From Alloacidobacterium sp035547425 (GTDB lineage: Bacteria; Acidobacteriota; Terriglobia; Terriglobales; Acidobacteriaceae): 64,000 bases of DNA. Positions 36,607 to 45,708 of this stretch are shown here, one piece after another. Within the stretch, counting starts at the first letter, position 1. Every line of letters starts with the position of its first letter. Under the pieces are notes generated by a model. The model had not been told where the DNA came from and made no database searches. It worked only from the letters and a program-made list of their open reading frames with translations. Location: the NCBI GenBank assembly GCA_035547425.1, contig DASZUU010000051.1, positions 1-64,000 on the forward strand, given 5' to 3'. The position numbers were made by a program, and so were the translations under genes.

Positions 36607-37958
36607 CTTGCATTCGCAAATAAAATAATGAGCTCCATATTGGGATTGGAGATTTCTCCCGGGATATAGACGCCGAAGTTGCGGGCGCGCACCACCGCAT
36701 CCCACACCGGGCCTGTGCGATCGATACTGAAATATTGATAGCGCAGCTTTACCGGAATGGCGCGTGGCGGTACGGGAACATGAGTCAACGTCAGTCCTGG
36801 AAGCGCCTGTCGAATCAACTGTTCAATATGCGTTGCCGAACAAGCCTTGGCTAGTCCCGGGATGCGACCAATAATATCTGCCTCGCGCATATCTGCAGAA
36901 ATTGCAAGGTAGAACCGTGAATTCTCAAAATATTGATCTTTATCGATTGCCGTCGCATAAATCGAATCGCGCAGTTGTTTGAGTGGGAGTGCGACAAAAT
37001 TACTCGGCACTACCGTCTCTAATAGCTCAACAATAATGGCATCCAGCGCCATAAAACATTTGCCTTGATCTTCATGCTCATATTTGGGCAGATCGCGCGG
37101 CTCGATCCTCGACGAAAATGTTGTCAGCGCTCCGGCCAAAGAAAGCATCTGCAAAAACAATGCTTCCGGATGTACCTGATCTATTTCAAAGAAATGCCGC
37201 AGCCCGGGAAGATAAGTGTTTATCGTATACAGCAGCCAAAAGTTCGCCACATCGGAAGCGCTGAAGTCGGCCAGAGACTGGTTGCGCTGCCTGCGTGCTC
37301 CTGCCAGCTGATTACTGCGCGAAACCAGCACTTCAGTAAGTCCGCGCAGAATTCCAAGGAGCAGATCATTGCCTCTTACATTCAACATCGGCGGAACAAA
37401 TTTCGCGTCTAGCCGATAGCCGCCGGCTTCGGTTCGTTCAATACGTGCCAGCGGCAACAGTACGGATCCTTCGAAATTTTCTCCGTCTGCAAGTATTTGC
37501 AGATTTTTACGAGCCAGCGATACCGGCTTTTCAATTCCCGAGCTGTTCTCATCGCGTAACATTCGCAGCTCGGCATAAAAACGCGTATTTATTCCTCCCG
37601 GCTGCAGTCCTACATTGATGCCGCCTGGCCTGTCCTGAGGTACAGCAAGATAAAAAGTGCAGCTCTGTTGTCCTCCATGGAAACACTCCTCCAAAGTGCG
37701 CAAGCGAGGCGGCGCGTCCGAGGCGGGCATGTCCAGCAAGAGCCCATCCGGAAAAATTCCTGACGCTTCGGAAATGCTCAATTGTCCTTCGCTTAAGGCG
37801 GTGCCATCGATCTGAAGTGAGGTGTAACCCCAATAGCGGAAAGATAAAGCTTCAACCAAAAATCGTAGATTCTCCTCAAAAAAGCGATCCTGCGCCTGCA
37901 GGTGCTGCGGAGATAAAAATACGCCTTTGGACCAGACAACCGGCTGCAACTGTCTCAT
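36603..37958 (-). CDS. T6SS baseplate protein TssK, copy 2 (divergent)
   Basis: A 451-residue TssK paralogue: VVWSKGVFLSPQHLQAQDRFFE at the N-terminus, SGIFPDGLLLDMP, and QALPGLTLTHVPVPPRAIPV with YFSIDRTGPVWDAVV and FGVYIPGEISNPNMELI at the C-terminus. It is clearly homologous to the copy at 33573-34922, but the two differ through most of their length, so the duplication is old. It is transcribed alone on the minus strand between the FT-repeat gene and the divergent tssB promoter. It could form a mixed TssK trimer, serve a second membrane partner such as the FT-repeat protein, or be a specialised variant. These are inferences. Confidence 0.92.
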   Translation of the reverse strand: MRQLQPVVWSKGVFLSPQHLQAQDRFFEENLRFLVEALSFRYWGYTSLQIDGTALSEGQLSISEASGIFPDGLLLDMPASDAPPRLRTLEECFHGGQQSCTFYLAVPQDRPGGINVGLQPGGINTRFYAELRMLRDENSSGIEKPVSLARKNLQILADGENFEGSVLLPLARIERTEAGGYRLDAKFVPPMLNVRGNDLLLGILRGLTEVLVSRSNQLAGARRQRNQSLADFSASDVANFWLLYTINTYLPGLRHFFEIDQVHPEALFLQMLSLAGALTTFSSRIEPRDLPKYEHEDQGKCFMALDAIIVELLETVVPSNFVALPLKQLRDSIYATAIDKDQYFENSRFYLAISADMREADIIGRIPGLAKACSATHIEQLIRQALPGLTLTHVPVPPRAIPVKLRYQYFSIDRTGPVWDAVVRARNFGVYIPGEISNPNMELIILFANAS

Positions 37959-38029
37959 GTGTAAGGAATCCTATCGGGGTTTGAGTATACAAGGATGGTG
38001 AAGTATCCAGTAAAAAGCGCTTCAAATTT

Positions 38030-38164
38030 GCCAATATCTTTGGTGCAACGCTTTCATCTTGACACGCACTATGGTGCAGACGATAATTGGCGCGCTTACT
38101 CAGACCGCCAATCAGCGTTCCCAAAAAATGTTTTTGGGGATTCATACGAGGAGCGCAAATTGGC
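38030..38164. promoter_or_regulatory. cluster of regulatory-looking repeats before tssB
   Basis: GCCAAT at 38030-38035, ATTGGCG at 38086-38092 (overlapping the -10 box) and 38159-38165, its reverse CGCCAAT at 38106-38112, and a direct repeat TGGTGCA at 38041-38047 and 38072-38078. In the leader, CCCAAAAA (38120-38127) and TTTTTGGG (38131-38138) form an 8-bp inverted repeat. Together they suggest regulator binding and a leader hairpin controlling the main T6SS operon. Confidence 0.4.
38059..38087 (+). promoter_or_regulatory. sigma-70 promoter of the tssB-to-vgrG operon
   Basis: TTGACA (38059-38064), a 17-nt spacer and GATAAT (38082-38087). The predicted start leaves a leader of about 155 nt before tssB. 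Confidence 0.75.
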
Positions 38165-38248
38165 GTCTTCACAAGGTTACGTGAAGTTGTGTGTTGATTC
38201 GAATCAGAACGGGCGGTGCCTCCGCACGTTTATCGAGGAATAGAAAAA

Positions 38249-38767
38249 ATGGCTAAGGAAAGTACGCAGCATAAATTGGACCGCGTGCGTTCGCCGCGCG
38301 TGCATATTACCTACGACGTGGAAATCGGCGACGCGATTGAACTCAAAGAGCTGCCCTTTGTTATGGGCGTACTCGGAGACCTTACCGGCCAGCCCGAACA
38401 GCCGCTAGCCGCATTGAAAGACCGTAAGTTTGTCGAAATCAATCCTGACAATTTCGATACTGTGCTCAAGGGAATGCAGCCGCACCTTGCCTATTCCGTT
38501 GCTAATAAATTGAGCGACGATCCTAATGCCGGACAAATTTCCGTCAATCTCAAATTTGAAAGCCTCGATGATTTCTCGCCTGAAAATGTAGCGAAACAGG
38601 TCGGTCCACTCAAGGAGCTTCTCGACCTGCGCCAACGACTCTCCGATCTTCGCGGCAGCCTGCAGGGCAATGACAAGCTCGATGAGGCACTCTTTGATGC
38701 AGTCTCCAACACCGAAACCCGTGAAAAATTGCGCAGTGAATTAGGCGCAGCCGGAGGTGAGAAATGA
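38249..38767 (+). CDS. tssB: T6SS sheath small subunit TssB (VipA)
   Basis: 172 residues from ATG 38249, behind GAGGAA. TssB forms, with TssC, the contractile tail sheath. Typical segments are RSPRVHITYDVEIGDA near residue 14, KELPFVMGVLGDLTG, KFVEINPDNFDTVLKGMQP and a C-terminal LLDLRQRLSDLRGSLQGN. It is first in the plus-strand T6SS operon. Its TGA overlaps the ATG of tssC (ATGA), keeping sheath subunits in equal supply. Confidence 0.97.
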   Translation: MAKESTQHKLDRVRSPRVHITYDVEIGDAIELKELPFVMGVLGDLTGQPEQPLAALKDRKFVEINPDNFDTVLKGMQPHLAYSVANKLSDDPNAGQISVNLKFESLDDFSPENVAKQVGPLKELLDLRQRLSDLRGSLQGNDKLDEALFDAVSNTETREKLRSELGAAGGEK

Positions 38768-40257
38768 GCACAACCAATACCGCTGCTGCTACTGCAGGGC
38801 AGGCAGTCGAACAGGCTTCAGAGCAAACCCTGCTCGATCAGATTGTTGCACAAGGCCGTTTCAATCGCGACGCCTCAACACTTGAGCGCGGTCGCGACAT
38901 GGTCAAGGAGTTCGTCTCCCAGGTGCTTGACGGGCATATGACGCTTACTCGTGATGCCGAAGCATCCATTCAGGCACGTATCGCGCAGATCGATCATCTT
39001 ATCTCGCTCCAACTCAATGAAGTTCTGCATTATCCTGCATTTCAAAAACTCGAAGGCACATGGCGAGGGTTAAAGTATCTGCTTGATCAGTCTGAAACCA
39101 ATGACATGCTCAAGATAAAGGTGCTCAATGTCTCCAAGCGCGAATTGTTGAAAGACTTGCAGCGCGCGCCGGAGTTCGATCAAAGCGCTCTCTTCAAAAA
39201 AGTCTATGAAGAAGAGTTCGGAGTCTTTGGCGGCGCGCCCTTTGCTTCCCTTATTGGCGATTACGAATTCGGCCGCGGCCCGGAAGATATCGAATTGCTG
39301 GAGCGGATTTCACAAGTCGCCTCTGCAGCACACGCGCCATTTCTTTCCGCAGCATCGCCGGAGCTTCTCAATCTCAGCAGCTATACGCAGCTTGGAGCGC
39401 CGCGCGATATCGGTAAAATTTTCGACTCCACCGAATATGCCAAGTGGAAGTCATTTCGTCAGTCGGACGATTCCCGCTATGTTGCTCTCGGCCTGCCGCA
39501 CATCCTGATGCGTCTGCCTTACGGAAAAGACACGAAGCAGATTGATGCCTTCGATTATGAAGAAGCAGTCGATGGCAGCGATCACTCTAAATATCTCTGG
39601 GGCAATGCCGCCTATGCTCTGGGCGCTCGCCTCACCAACTCTTTCGCCAAATATGGCTGGTGCGCAGCGATTCGCGGCGTAGAAGGCGGCGGCCTGGTGG
39701 AAGGGCTCCCGGCTCACACCTTCCGCACTGATGAAGGTGATGTTGCCCTTAAGTGCCCGACCGAAGTAGCCATCACCGATCGCCGCGAAAAAGAACTTGC
39801 CGATCAAGGATTGGTGCCGCTCGTGCACTGCAAGGGAACCGATTATGCCGCATTCTTCAGCGTGCAGACCGCCAACAAGCCCAAGCTCTACGACAAGGAT
39901 GCAGCCAATGCAAATGCTCGCCTTTCCGCGCAGCTGCCTTACATCCTTGCCATGTCGCGCTTTGCTCACTATCTCAAGGCCATGATGCGCGACAAGATCG
40001 GCAGCTTCATGAGCCGCCAGGACTGCGAACGCTTCCTCAATCAGTGGATCAGCAATTATGTCTGTGCGGATGATGATGCTTCGCAGGCCGCTAAGGCAAA
40101 GTTGCCATTGCGGGAAGCAGCTATCCAGGTATCTGAAATTCCAGGAAAGCCCGGAGCCTATCGCGCTGTCGCTTTCCTCAAGCCTCATTTCCAACTTGAC
40201 GAGCTTTCTGTGTCGCTGCGTCTCGTGGCCGATCTACCGGCATCGGCAAGGAAGTAA
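38764..40257 (+). CDS. tssC: T6SS sheath large subunit TssC (VipB)
   Basis: A 497-residue TssC/EvpB protein, normal length. Hallmarks are LQLNEVLHYPAFQKLEGTWR near residue 80, FGVFGGAPFASLIGDYEFG, the LPHILMRLPYG segment, the AIRGVEGGG motif near residue 302, and a C-terminal PGAYRAVAFLKPHFQLDELSVSLRLV. It assembles with TssB around the Hcp tube, and its contraction drives injection. It starts within the tssB stop codon. A 70-nt gap separates it from hcp. Confidence 0.97.
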   Translation: MSTTNTAAATAGQAVEQASEQTLLDQIVAQGRFNRDASTLERGRDMVKEFVSQVLDGHMTLTRDAEASIQARIAQIDHLISLQLNEVLHYPAFQKLEGTWRGLKYLLDQSETNDMLKIKVLNVSKRELLKDLQRAPEFDQSALFKKVYEEEFGVFGGAPFASLIGDYEFGRGPEDIELLERISQVASAAHAPFLSAASPELLNLSSYTQLGAPRDIGKIFDSTEYAKWKSFRQSDDSRYVALGLPHILMRLPYGKDTKQIDAFDYEEAVDGSDHSKYLWGNAAYALGARLTNSFAKYGWCAAIRGVEGGGLVEGLPAHTFRTDEGDVALKCPTEVAITDRREKELADQGLVPLVHCKGTDYAAFFSVQTANKPKLYDKDAANANARLSAQLPYILAMSRFAHYLKAMMRDKIGSFMSRQDCERFLNQWISNYVCADDDASQAAKAKLPLREAAIQVSEIPGKPGAYRAVAFLKPHFQLDELSVSLRLVADLPASARK

Positions 40258-40327
40258 CACTAAGCCGGAAGTTGTGGGACCGACTAGCCCGCGGGGGCGG
40301 CGAACTGAATTTTGAAAGGAGCCAGAA

Positions 40328-40804
40328 ATGGCAGTTGATTATTTTCTCGACCTTGATGGGATTCCGGGCGAATCCCAGGATGAAAAATTCAAAAACAAAA
40401 TACAGCTTTTGAGCTGGAGCTGGGGAGCATCCAATATTTCCTCAGTTGCAGGCACCGGCGGCTCGGGAGCGGGCAAAGTCGATCTGTCCGACTTTAGTAC
40501 CATGACGTTCTTCGATAAGTCGACGCCAAAGCTCTTTAAAGCCATCACCAAGGGCGCGCACATTACCAAGGGCACGCTCAGCGCGGTTAAATCGGGCGCG
40601 GATGGCAAACCTTACCTTAAAGTCAACTTCACAGAGATATTCATTACCAGTCTGCAGATGTCTGCCTCGTCCGAAGTTCCGAGCGTCAGCCTTTCGTTCA
40701 CCTACAATGAAATCGGCATCGACTACTCCATCCAGGATGAAAAGGGCAATCTCACCAGCACGGGTGAAGTAAAGTACAGTACCAAGGCAAACAAAGCCTC
40801 GTAA
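40328..40804 (+). CDS. hcp: T6SS tube protein Hcp (TssD)
   Basis: A 158-residue Hcp protein that stacks as hexameric rings to form the inner tube and can carry small effectors in its lumen. The fold is recognisable: MAVDYFLDLDGIPGESQDEKF, IQLLSWSWGASN, TFFDKSTPKLFKAITKGAHI and SVSLSFTYNEIGIDYSIQDEKG. It has a strong ribosome-binding site, AAAGGAG 6 nt before ATG, as suits a protein needed in large amounts. No C-terminal effector extension is present. Confidence 0.97.
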   Translation: MAVDYFLDLDGIPGESQDEKFKNKIQLLSWSWGASNISSVAGTGGSGAGKVDLSDFSTMTFFDKSTPKLFKAITKGAHITKGTLSAVKSGADGKPYLKVNFTEIFITSLQMSASSEVPSVSLSFTYNEIGIDYSIQDEKGNLTSTGEVKYSTKANKAS

Positions 40805-40817
40805 GTAAGGCGGTTTC

Positions 40818-41546
40818 ATGGATGGGCTCTCTTATTACCGTGATGGCCAGCTTCAGCTGGCCATCACTGCGCTTAGCGACGAGTTGAAAAAGCAGCCTCT
40901 CGACCTGAAGCGCCGTACATTTCTCTTTGAATTGCTTTGCTTTGCCGGCGAATACGACCGCGCAAGCAAACAACTCGATGTGCTTTCGGACGCGAGCCAG
41001 GAAGCAGCAGCCGGCGCCATGCTGTATCGTGCCGCGCTGCATGCTGAAAAAACACGCCAGGATATGTTTGCAAAAGACGAGCTGCCTCTGGGCACAGAGC
41101 ACCGAGCGCCCTCCGGCACTTTCAATGGACAGGCGTTCTCGAACGTGCAGGATGCCGATCCACGTATCGGTGCAAACCTCGAAGTCTTTATTGCAGGCAG
41201 CTACACCTGGATTCCATTTGCCTACATTGAATCGGTCGAATTGCAGGCGCCTAAGAAATTGCGTGATCTGCTTTGGATGCCGGCCATCCTGCACACTACC
41301 TCTGATTTTCGCCTTCAGGATCTCGGCGAGATTCTCATTCCTGCGCTGACGCCGCTTTCTTGGAAGCATCCCGATGACGCCGTGCGTCTCGGCCGTGCCA
41401 CGGCTTGGGAAAGCGAGGAAAAATATGGGGAAATTCCTTACGGCCAAAAACTGTTGCTGCGCGGAGATATAGAAGAGCCAATTCTCGAGCTGCGCAATCT
41501 CACCTTCCACCACGCCAGGGAGACGGCTGAAAGTGCCACTTCGTGA
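40818..41546 (+). CDS. tagJ: T6SS accessory protein TagJ (ImpE/SciE family)
   Basis: A 242-residue ImpE-type protein: an N-terminal TPR-like part (YRDGQLQLAITALSDELKKQP, then FLFELLCFAGEYDRA) followed by a beta-rich domain with FIAGSYTWIPFAYIESVELQ and PKKLRDLLWMPAILHT. ImpE/TagJ proteins bind the sheath subunit TssB and modulate ClpV recognition. It overlaps the next gene by 14 nt. The gene lies 13 nt downstream of hcp. Confidence 0.92.
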   Translation: MDGLSYYRDGQLQLAITALSDELKKQPLDLKRRTFLFELLCFAGEYDRASKQLDVLSDASQEAAAGAMLYRAALHAEKTRQDMFAKDELPLGTEHRAPSGTFNGQAFSNVQDADPRIGANLEVFIAGSYTWIPFAYIESVELQAPKKLRDLLWMPAILHTTSDFRLQDLGEILIPALTPLSWKHPDDAVRLGRATAWESEEKYGEIPYGQKLLLRGDIEEPILELRNLTFHHARETAESATS

Positions 41547-43371
41547 TGACCTGCTGAATCCGGTTCCGGGAGAAAACCCCTCGGGGATTTATCTTCGCTA
41601 CGACAAGGTCTACGACCAGATTAAAGAAGCGCGGACCGAAGACGACGATACAATTCCTGCCGGCGCATGGGAACGCGCTGCCAAAAAGGCCGACTATGCG
41701 CTCGTCATCAAGCTCGCTGGCGAAGCCCTTGCCACGCGCAGCAAAGACATGCAGCTTGCCGCGTGGCTGGCGGAAGCTCACGTCAAGCGCGAAGGCCTCA
41801 CGCTCATCGCGCCATCGTTCAAGCTGATGCAGGACCTGCAGGAGCAATTCTGGGATACGCTTTATCCGGAAATTGAAGATGGCGATGTAGGCATGCGCGC
41901 CATGCCCATTGAGTTCGCAGCCAATCGCATCGCAGCGTTAGTACGCGAAGCTCCTCTCACAAAAAAAGGTTTCAACTATTACCATTACAAGGAATCGCGC
42001 TCTGTTGGTTATGACGATCCTGATGCCAGCGACAGCAAGCGCGAAGCCCGCCAGGCAGCTATCGACGACGGCAAGCTTACCGCTGAAGAATTTGACGAGT
42101 CTTTTGCTGCAACTCCAAAAGCTTTTTATGTCGGCCAGCATGAGGCCATGCAATCTGCGCTCGAAACCATCGAGACGCTGCAGATTTACTGTGAAGAAAA
42201 ATATGGCGACGAGGGCCCTTCTTTTAGTAAATTGCGCGCGGCTATAGAAGAAGTCGATCAGGTCATCAACAGTTTGCTGAATGAAAAGCGCAAGACCGAG
42301 CCGGACGAAGTTGCCGAAGAAACCGTTGAACAGGATCAGCAGGAAAGCTGCGAAGCAGAATCCGTAAGCGAGCAAGAGGCTGAAACAGAAGAAGCTCCGG
42401 CCCCCAGAGCCGCGAAAAAATCAAGGCCTATCTCTGCCGAGCCCGCGGATTGGGATGACGCCATCAGCCGCATTCGCGCCTGCGCGCTCTTTATGCAAAA
42501 GGAGCGCCCGTCGAGCCCCGTTGCATACCTGCTGCAAACCGCCGTCCGCTTTGGCGAAATGCGCGAGCAGGGAAGCTATGCTTCATACGATTTCCTCGCT
42601 TCACCTTCTACAGAAACCCGTCAGAGCCTCAAGCGTCTTTCTTCAGAAGCTGACTGGGAAGGGCTTCTGCGTGAGGCGATTGCCGCCGCAGGTGATCCTG
42701 CCGGACGCGCATGGCTCGATGTGCAGCGCTACATCTGGAAGGCCAGCTATGAATATGGCTATTCGGCAATTTCAGCCGCAGTCATCAGTACGCTGCAGTC
42801 TTTATTGAAAGATATTTCCGAGATTCCAACGTGGAGCCTTGACGACGACACTCCGACAGCGAACCCTGAAACACAACGCTGGCTCGAAGAATACGTCACC
42901 CCCAAACCCGCCGAAGTCTCCGAGCAGCCGGCACCACAATACGACCCGGAACCTGTTTATGCCTTGCGTGAGGATCCTGTAGTAGAGGGTGAAGCCGCAC
43001 CACCGGATGCCTTCGATCTTGCTCGCGACATGATCCGCAGTGGCCAACTGTCGCAGGCCATCCAGCTCCTCGTCCGCGATGCGGCACAGCAGCCGAGTGG
43101 CCGCGCGCGCTTCCAGCGTCGTCTGCAGATTGCGCAGCTCTGCGTTGGAGCCGGTCAAAGCAAAGTCGCGCATCCCGTGCTCGAAGAGCTGGTTAAAGAA
43201 ATTGAGCAGCGCAATCTTGAGGAATGGGAGGCTAGCGAGATCATTGCGCCGCCGTTAGCTTTACTCCTAAAATGCCTGGACTCATCCGAAGACGTAAACG
43301 GCAAACGTGAAGCGCTTTTCTCGCGCCTCTGCCGTATCGATCCCATTGCAGCAATGGATGTCTCTCACTAA
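41533..43371 (+). CDS. tssA: T6SS cap/assembly protein TssA
   Basis: A 612-residue TssA. The start is GTG at 41533, inside the end of tagJ. The ImpA_N domain is N-terminal (LLNPVPGENPSGIYLRYDKVYDQIKEAR and following, to about residue 125). A Glu-rich linker (about 250-300) precedes further helical domains. The C-terminal helical domain (about 490-605; ARDMIRSGQLSQAIQLLVRDA, ALLLKCLDS) contains the ring-forming part. TssA coordinates priming and polymerisation of tube and sheath. The length is in the range of the longer TssA classes. Confidence 0.93.
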   Translation: MPLRDDLLNPVPGENPSGIYLRYDKVYDQIKEARTEDDDTIPAGAWERAAKKADYALVIKLAGEALATRSKDMQLAAWLAEAHVKREGLTLIAPSFKLMQDLQEQFWDTLYPEIEDGDVGMRAMPIEFAANRIAALVREAPLTKKGFNYYHYKESRSVGYDDPDASDSKREARQAAIDDGKLTAEEFDESFAATPKAFYVGQHEAMQSALETIETLQIYCEEKYGDEGPSFSKLRAAIEEVDQVINSLLNEKRKTEPDEVAEETVEQDQQESCEAESVSEQEAETEEAPAPRAAKKSRPISAEPADWDDAISRIRACALFMQKERPSSPVAYLLQTAVRFGEMREQGSYASYDFLASPSTETRQSLKRLSSEADWEGLLREAIAAAGDPAGRAWLDVQRYIWKASYEYGYSAISAAVISTLQSLLKDISEIPTWSLDDDTPTANPETQRWLEEYVTPKPAEVSEQPAPQYDPEPVYALREDPVVEGEAAPPDAFDLARDMIRSGQLSQAIQLLVRDAAQQPSGRARFQRRLQIAQLCVGAGQSKVAHPVLEELVKEIEQRNLEEWEASEIIAPPLALLLKCLDSSEDVNGKREALFSRLCRIDPIAAMDVSH

Positions 43372-43864
43372 TTTCGCAACGCAACAGGAGTTCGCTGGTT
43401 TGGCACGCTCGGCAACAGAAACGTTGATTACGCAGTCCGTTCTCGATCGCCTTATGGCTGTCGAGGATTGGCCGACAACGCGCGCACAGTCGCTGCGTTA
43501 TTTCAAAGAAGCATTAAAGCGCGATCTTGAATGGTTGCTCAACACACGCCAGCCGCCAGTTCCTGAAATCTCCGATTATCCATTCACCAGGGCGTCCACT
43601 CTCAACTATGGACTCCCCGATATCTCTGCCATGGGCCTTAACTCAGCCTCCGATAACCGCCGCCTGCGGATCGCGATTGAAGCATGCCTTAGGAATTACG
43701 AGCCGCGCCTCGCCGATGTACGGGTTACGCTCGAAAAAGGCGATACAGCAGAGCGCCGTCTCCGCTTCCACATTGAGGGCAGTATGAAGCTTGACCCTGC
43801 GCCCGAAGAAATTTCCTTCGACACCGTCCTTGAGCTTTCAAGCGGCGAGTACAAGGTGAAATAG
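43358..43864 (+). CDS. tssE: T6SS baseplate protein TssE (gp25-like)
   Basis: 168 residues from ATG 43358, overlapping tssA by 14 nt. An upstream in-frame start would add residues without family similarity. It has the gp25/lysozyme-like baseplate fold: the TssE pattern LKRDLEWLLNTRQ, TLNYGLPDISAMG and EACLRNYEPRLADVRVTLEKG, with the Glu-Pro-Arg (EPR) core that nucleates the sheath. It acts in the wedge complex with TssF and TssG, encoded immediately downstream. Confidence 0.94.
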   Translation: MSLTNFATQQEFAGLARSATETLITQSVLDRLMAVEDWPTTRAQSLRYFKEALKRDLEWLLNTRQPPVPEISDYPFTRASTLNYGLPDISAMGLNSASDNRRLRIAIEACLRNYEPRLADVRVTLEKGDTAERRLRFHIEGSMKLDPAPEEISFDTVLELSSGEYKVK

Positions 43865-43866
43865 CC

Positions 43867-45708
43867 ATGCGCGAGGAGCTTCTCGAATACTACGAGCGCG
43901 AGCTTGCCTATGTTCGGCAACTCGGAGCCGAGTTCGCGCAAAAATATCCGCGCGTTGCCAGCCGCCTTTTACTGGAGCCCGATCGCTGCGACGATCCGCA
44001 TGTCGAGCGCCTCATTGAAGCCTTCGCTTTTCTTGCAGCGCGGGTTCATCTGCGTATTGATGACGACTTCCCGGAAATCACTTCGGCACTGCTTGGTATC
44101 GTCTCACCGCATTACCTGCGCCCTATTCCATCCATGTCAGTGGTCGAATGCCAGCTTGACCCGGAGCAGGGCAAGCAAACCACAGGCGTGCGTATTCCCG
44201 CCGGAACGCAGCTTGCCACCAAGCGTACCTTCGATGGCCTGCCCTGTCGTTTTCATACTTCGTATCCCATAGAGCTATGGCCTTTTTCTGTCGGGGAATG
44301 TGAATGGCGGCATCCCGAGCGCCTCGCACAACCCATCCGTGTTCCCGGAGCCGCCGGTGTCATCCGCATGCGCCTGGACTGTGCCCGCGACGTCTTCATC
44401 GATAAGCTCAACATCGGTAAACTAGCCTTTCATCTCACTGGCGAAACCAACGTAGTCCACACACTCTATGAGTTGCTTTGCAAAAACTGCATTGCCGTCT
44501 TTATCCGCGACCCGCAGCAGCGCGGTGGACGCATCATTCAGCTCTCGCCATCGCAGCTGCGCCCACTAGGCTTTGAGGAAAACGAAGCGCTTCTGCCATA
44601 TCCAAAGCGTTCCTTCGAGGGCTACCGCCTCCTGCAGGAATACTTCACCTTCTCTGAAAAATTCCTCTTCTTTGAATTAAGCGGCCTCGAAGCCATCGCG
44701 GAAGCAGGTTGCAAGGAGCAGGCAGAAATCCTTTTTTATTTCTCGCGCTTCGATCGCCCGGAACGCCAGCAGGATCTGGAAATCGGCGTCACCTCGCGCA
44801 CGCTGCGTCTCGGCTGCACTCCGATCATCAATCTTTTTCCGCAGACTGCCGAGCCCATCCTGGTCACGCATACAAAGCATGAGTATCCCGTTATTCCCGA
44901 TGTCCGCCATCAGGAGACCACCGAAATCTTCTCCATCGACGACGTCATGGCCTCGAATACCAGCCGCCGTGAAAGTATCGAGCTCGACCCGCTCTACTCG
45001 TATCGTTTTGAAGGCCGCAAAGCCACAGGTCGTACTTACTGGCATGCCGTGCGTCGCCTAAATGTGCTCGGCGAACGCGAGCCCTCAACCATGCACATCT
45101 CTCTTGTCGATGTAGACGGACAAGTCGCGCATCCCGATGCCGAAGTGCTCACTGTCCGCACCACCTGCTCCAACTTTGATCTGCCTTCACGCCTGCCCTT
45201 CGGACTGGAAGAAGGCGACTTCTCTGCAGAAGATTTTCCTGTGGTGCAAAAAATCACCGCTTTGCGTCGTCCTACGCCCAGTTACGATCCGCCCGATGAA
45301 AAAGGTCAGCTCTGGCGCTTAGTCTCGCAGCTTTCATTGAATTATTTATCGCTGTCTGAAGAAGGCGTCAGTGCATTGCAGGAAATCCTGCGCCTCCATA
45401 ATTTCACCGGTTCGTCCTATCTCGAAAACCAGATCGGCGGCATCACCGCCATGACCTCGCGCCCCCACTTCGCCATTATGCAGTCCGGATTCGGTAACAT
45501 TCCTGCCCGCGGCACGCGCCTCGAGCTTGAGTTCGATGAGCGCCAGTTCGTTGGCGGCGGCGTCTATCTTTTCGCCAACGTCCTTGACCGCTTTCTTGGC
45601 TCTTACACCTCTATTAATAGCTTCTGCCAACTCGCAGCCCGCACCAATCAACGAAAGGAGATGCTCGGAGAATGGCCACCGAGAGCAGGGAACAAGCCCC
45701 TCATCTAA
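43867..45708 (+). CDS. tssF: T6SS baseplate protein TssF
   Basis: A 613-residue TssF (VasA/ImpG family), normal length. It starts MREELLEYYERELAYVRQLG, continues with LIEAFAFLAARVHLRIDDDFPEIT, and ends in the region GSYTSINSFCQLAARTNQR. Two TssF copies and one TssG form the baseplate wedge. It starts 2 nt after tssE and overlaps tssG by 37 nt. Confidence 0.95.
   Translation: MREELLEYYERELAYVRQLGAEFAQKYPRVASRLLLEPDRCDDPHVERLIEAFAFLAARVHLRIDDDFPEITSALLGIVSPHYLRPIPSMSVVECQLDPEQGKQTTGVRIPAGTQLATKRTFDGLPCRFHTSYPIELWPFSVGECEWRHPERLAQPIRVPGAAGVIRMRLDCARDVFIDKLNIGKLAFHLTGETNVVHTLYELLCKNCIAVFIRDPQQRGGRIIQLSPSQLRPLGFEENEALLPYPKRSFEGYRLLQEYFTFSEKFLFFELSGLEAIAEAGCKEQAEILFYFSRFDRPERQQDLEIGVTSRTLRLGCTPIINLFPQTAEPILVTHTKHEYPVIPDVRHQETTEIFSIDDVMASNTSRRESIELDPLYSYRFEGRKATGRTYWHAVRRLNVLGEREPSTMHISLVDVDGQVAHPDAEVLTVRTTCSNFDLPSRLPFGLEEGDFSAEDFPVVQKITALRRPTPSYDPPDEKGQLWRLVSQLSLNYLSLSEEGVSALQEILRLHNFTGSSYLENQIGGITAMTSRPHFAIMQSGFGNIPARGTRLELEFDERQFVGGGVYLFANVLDRFLGSYTSINSFCQLAARTNQRKEMLGEWPPRAGNKPLI

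Noticed and set aside
39451..40194. 247-residue minus-strand frame opposite tssC
   Set aside because: Pure antisense shadow of a highly conserved sheath gene.
40752..41513. 253-residue minus-strand frame opposite tagJ
   Set aside because: Antisense of a recognised T6SS gene; no protein motif and no plausible translation start.
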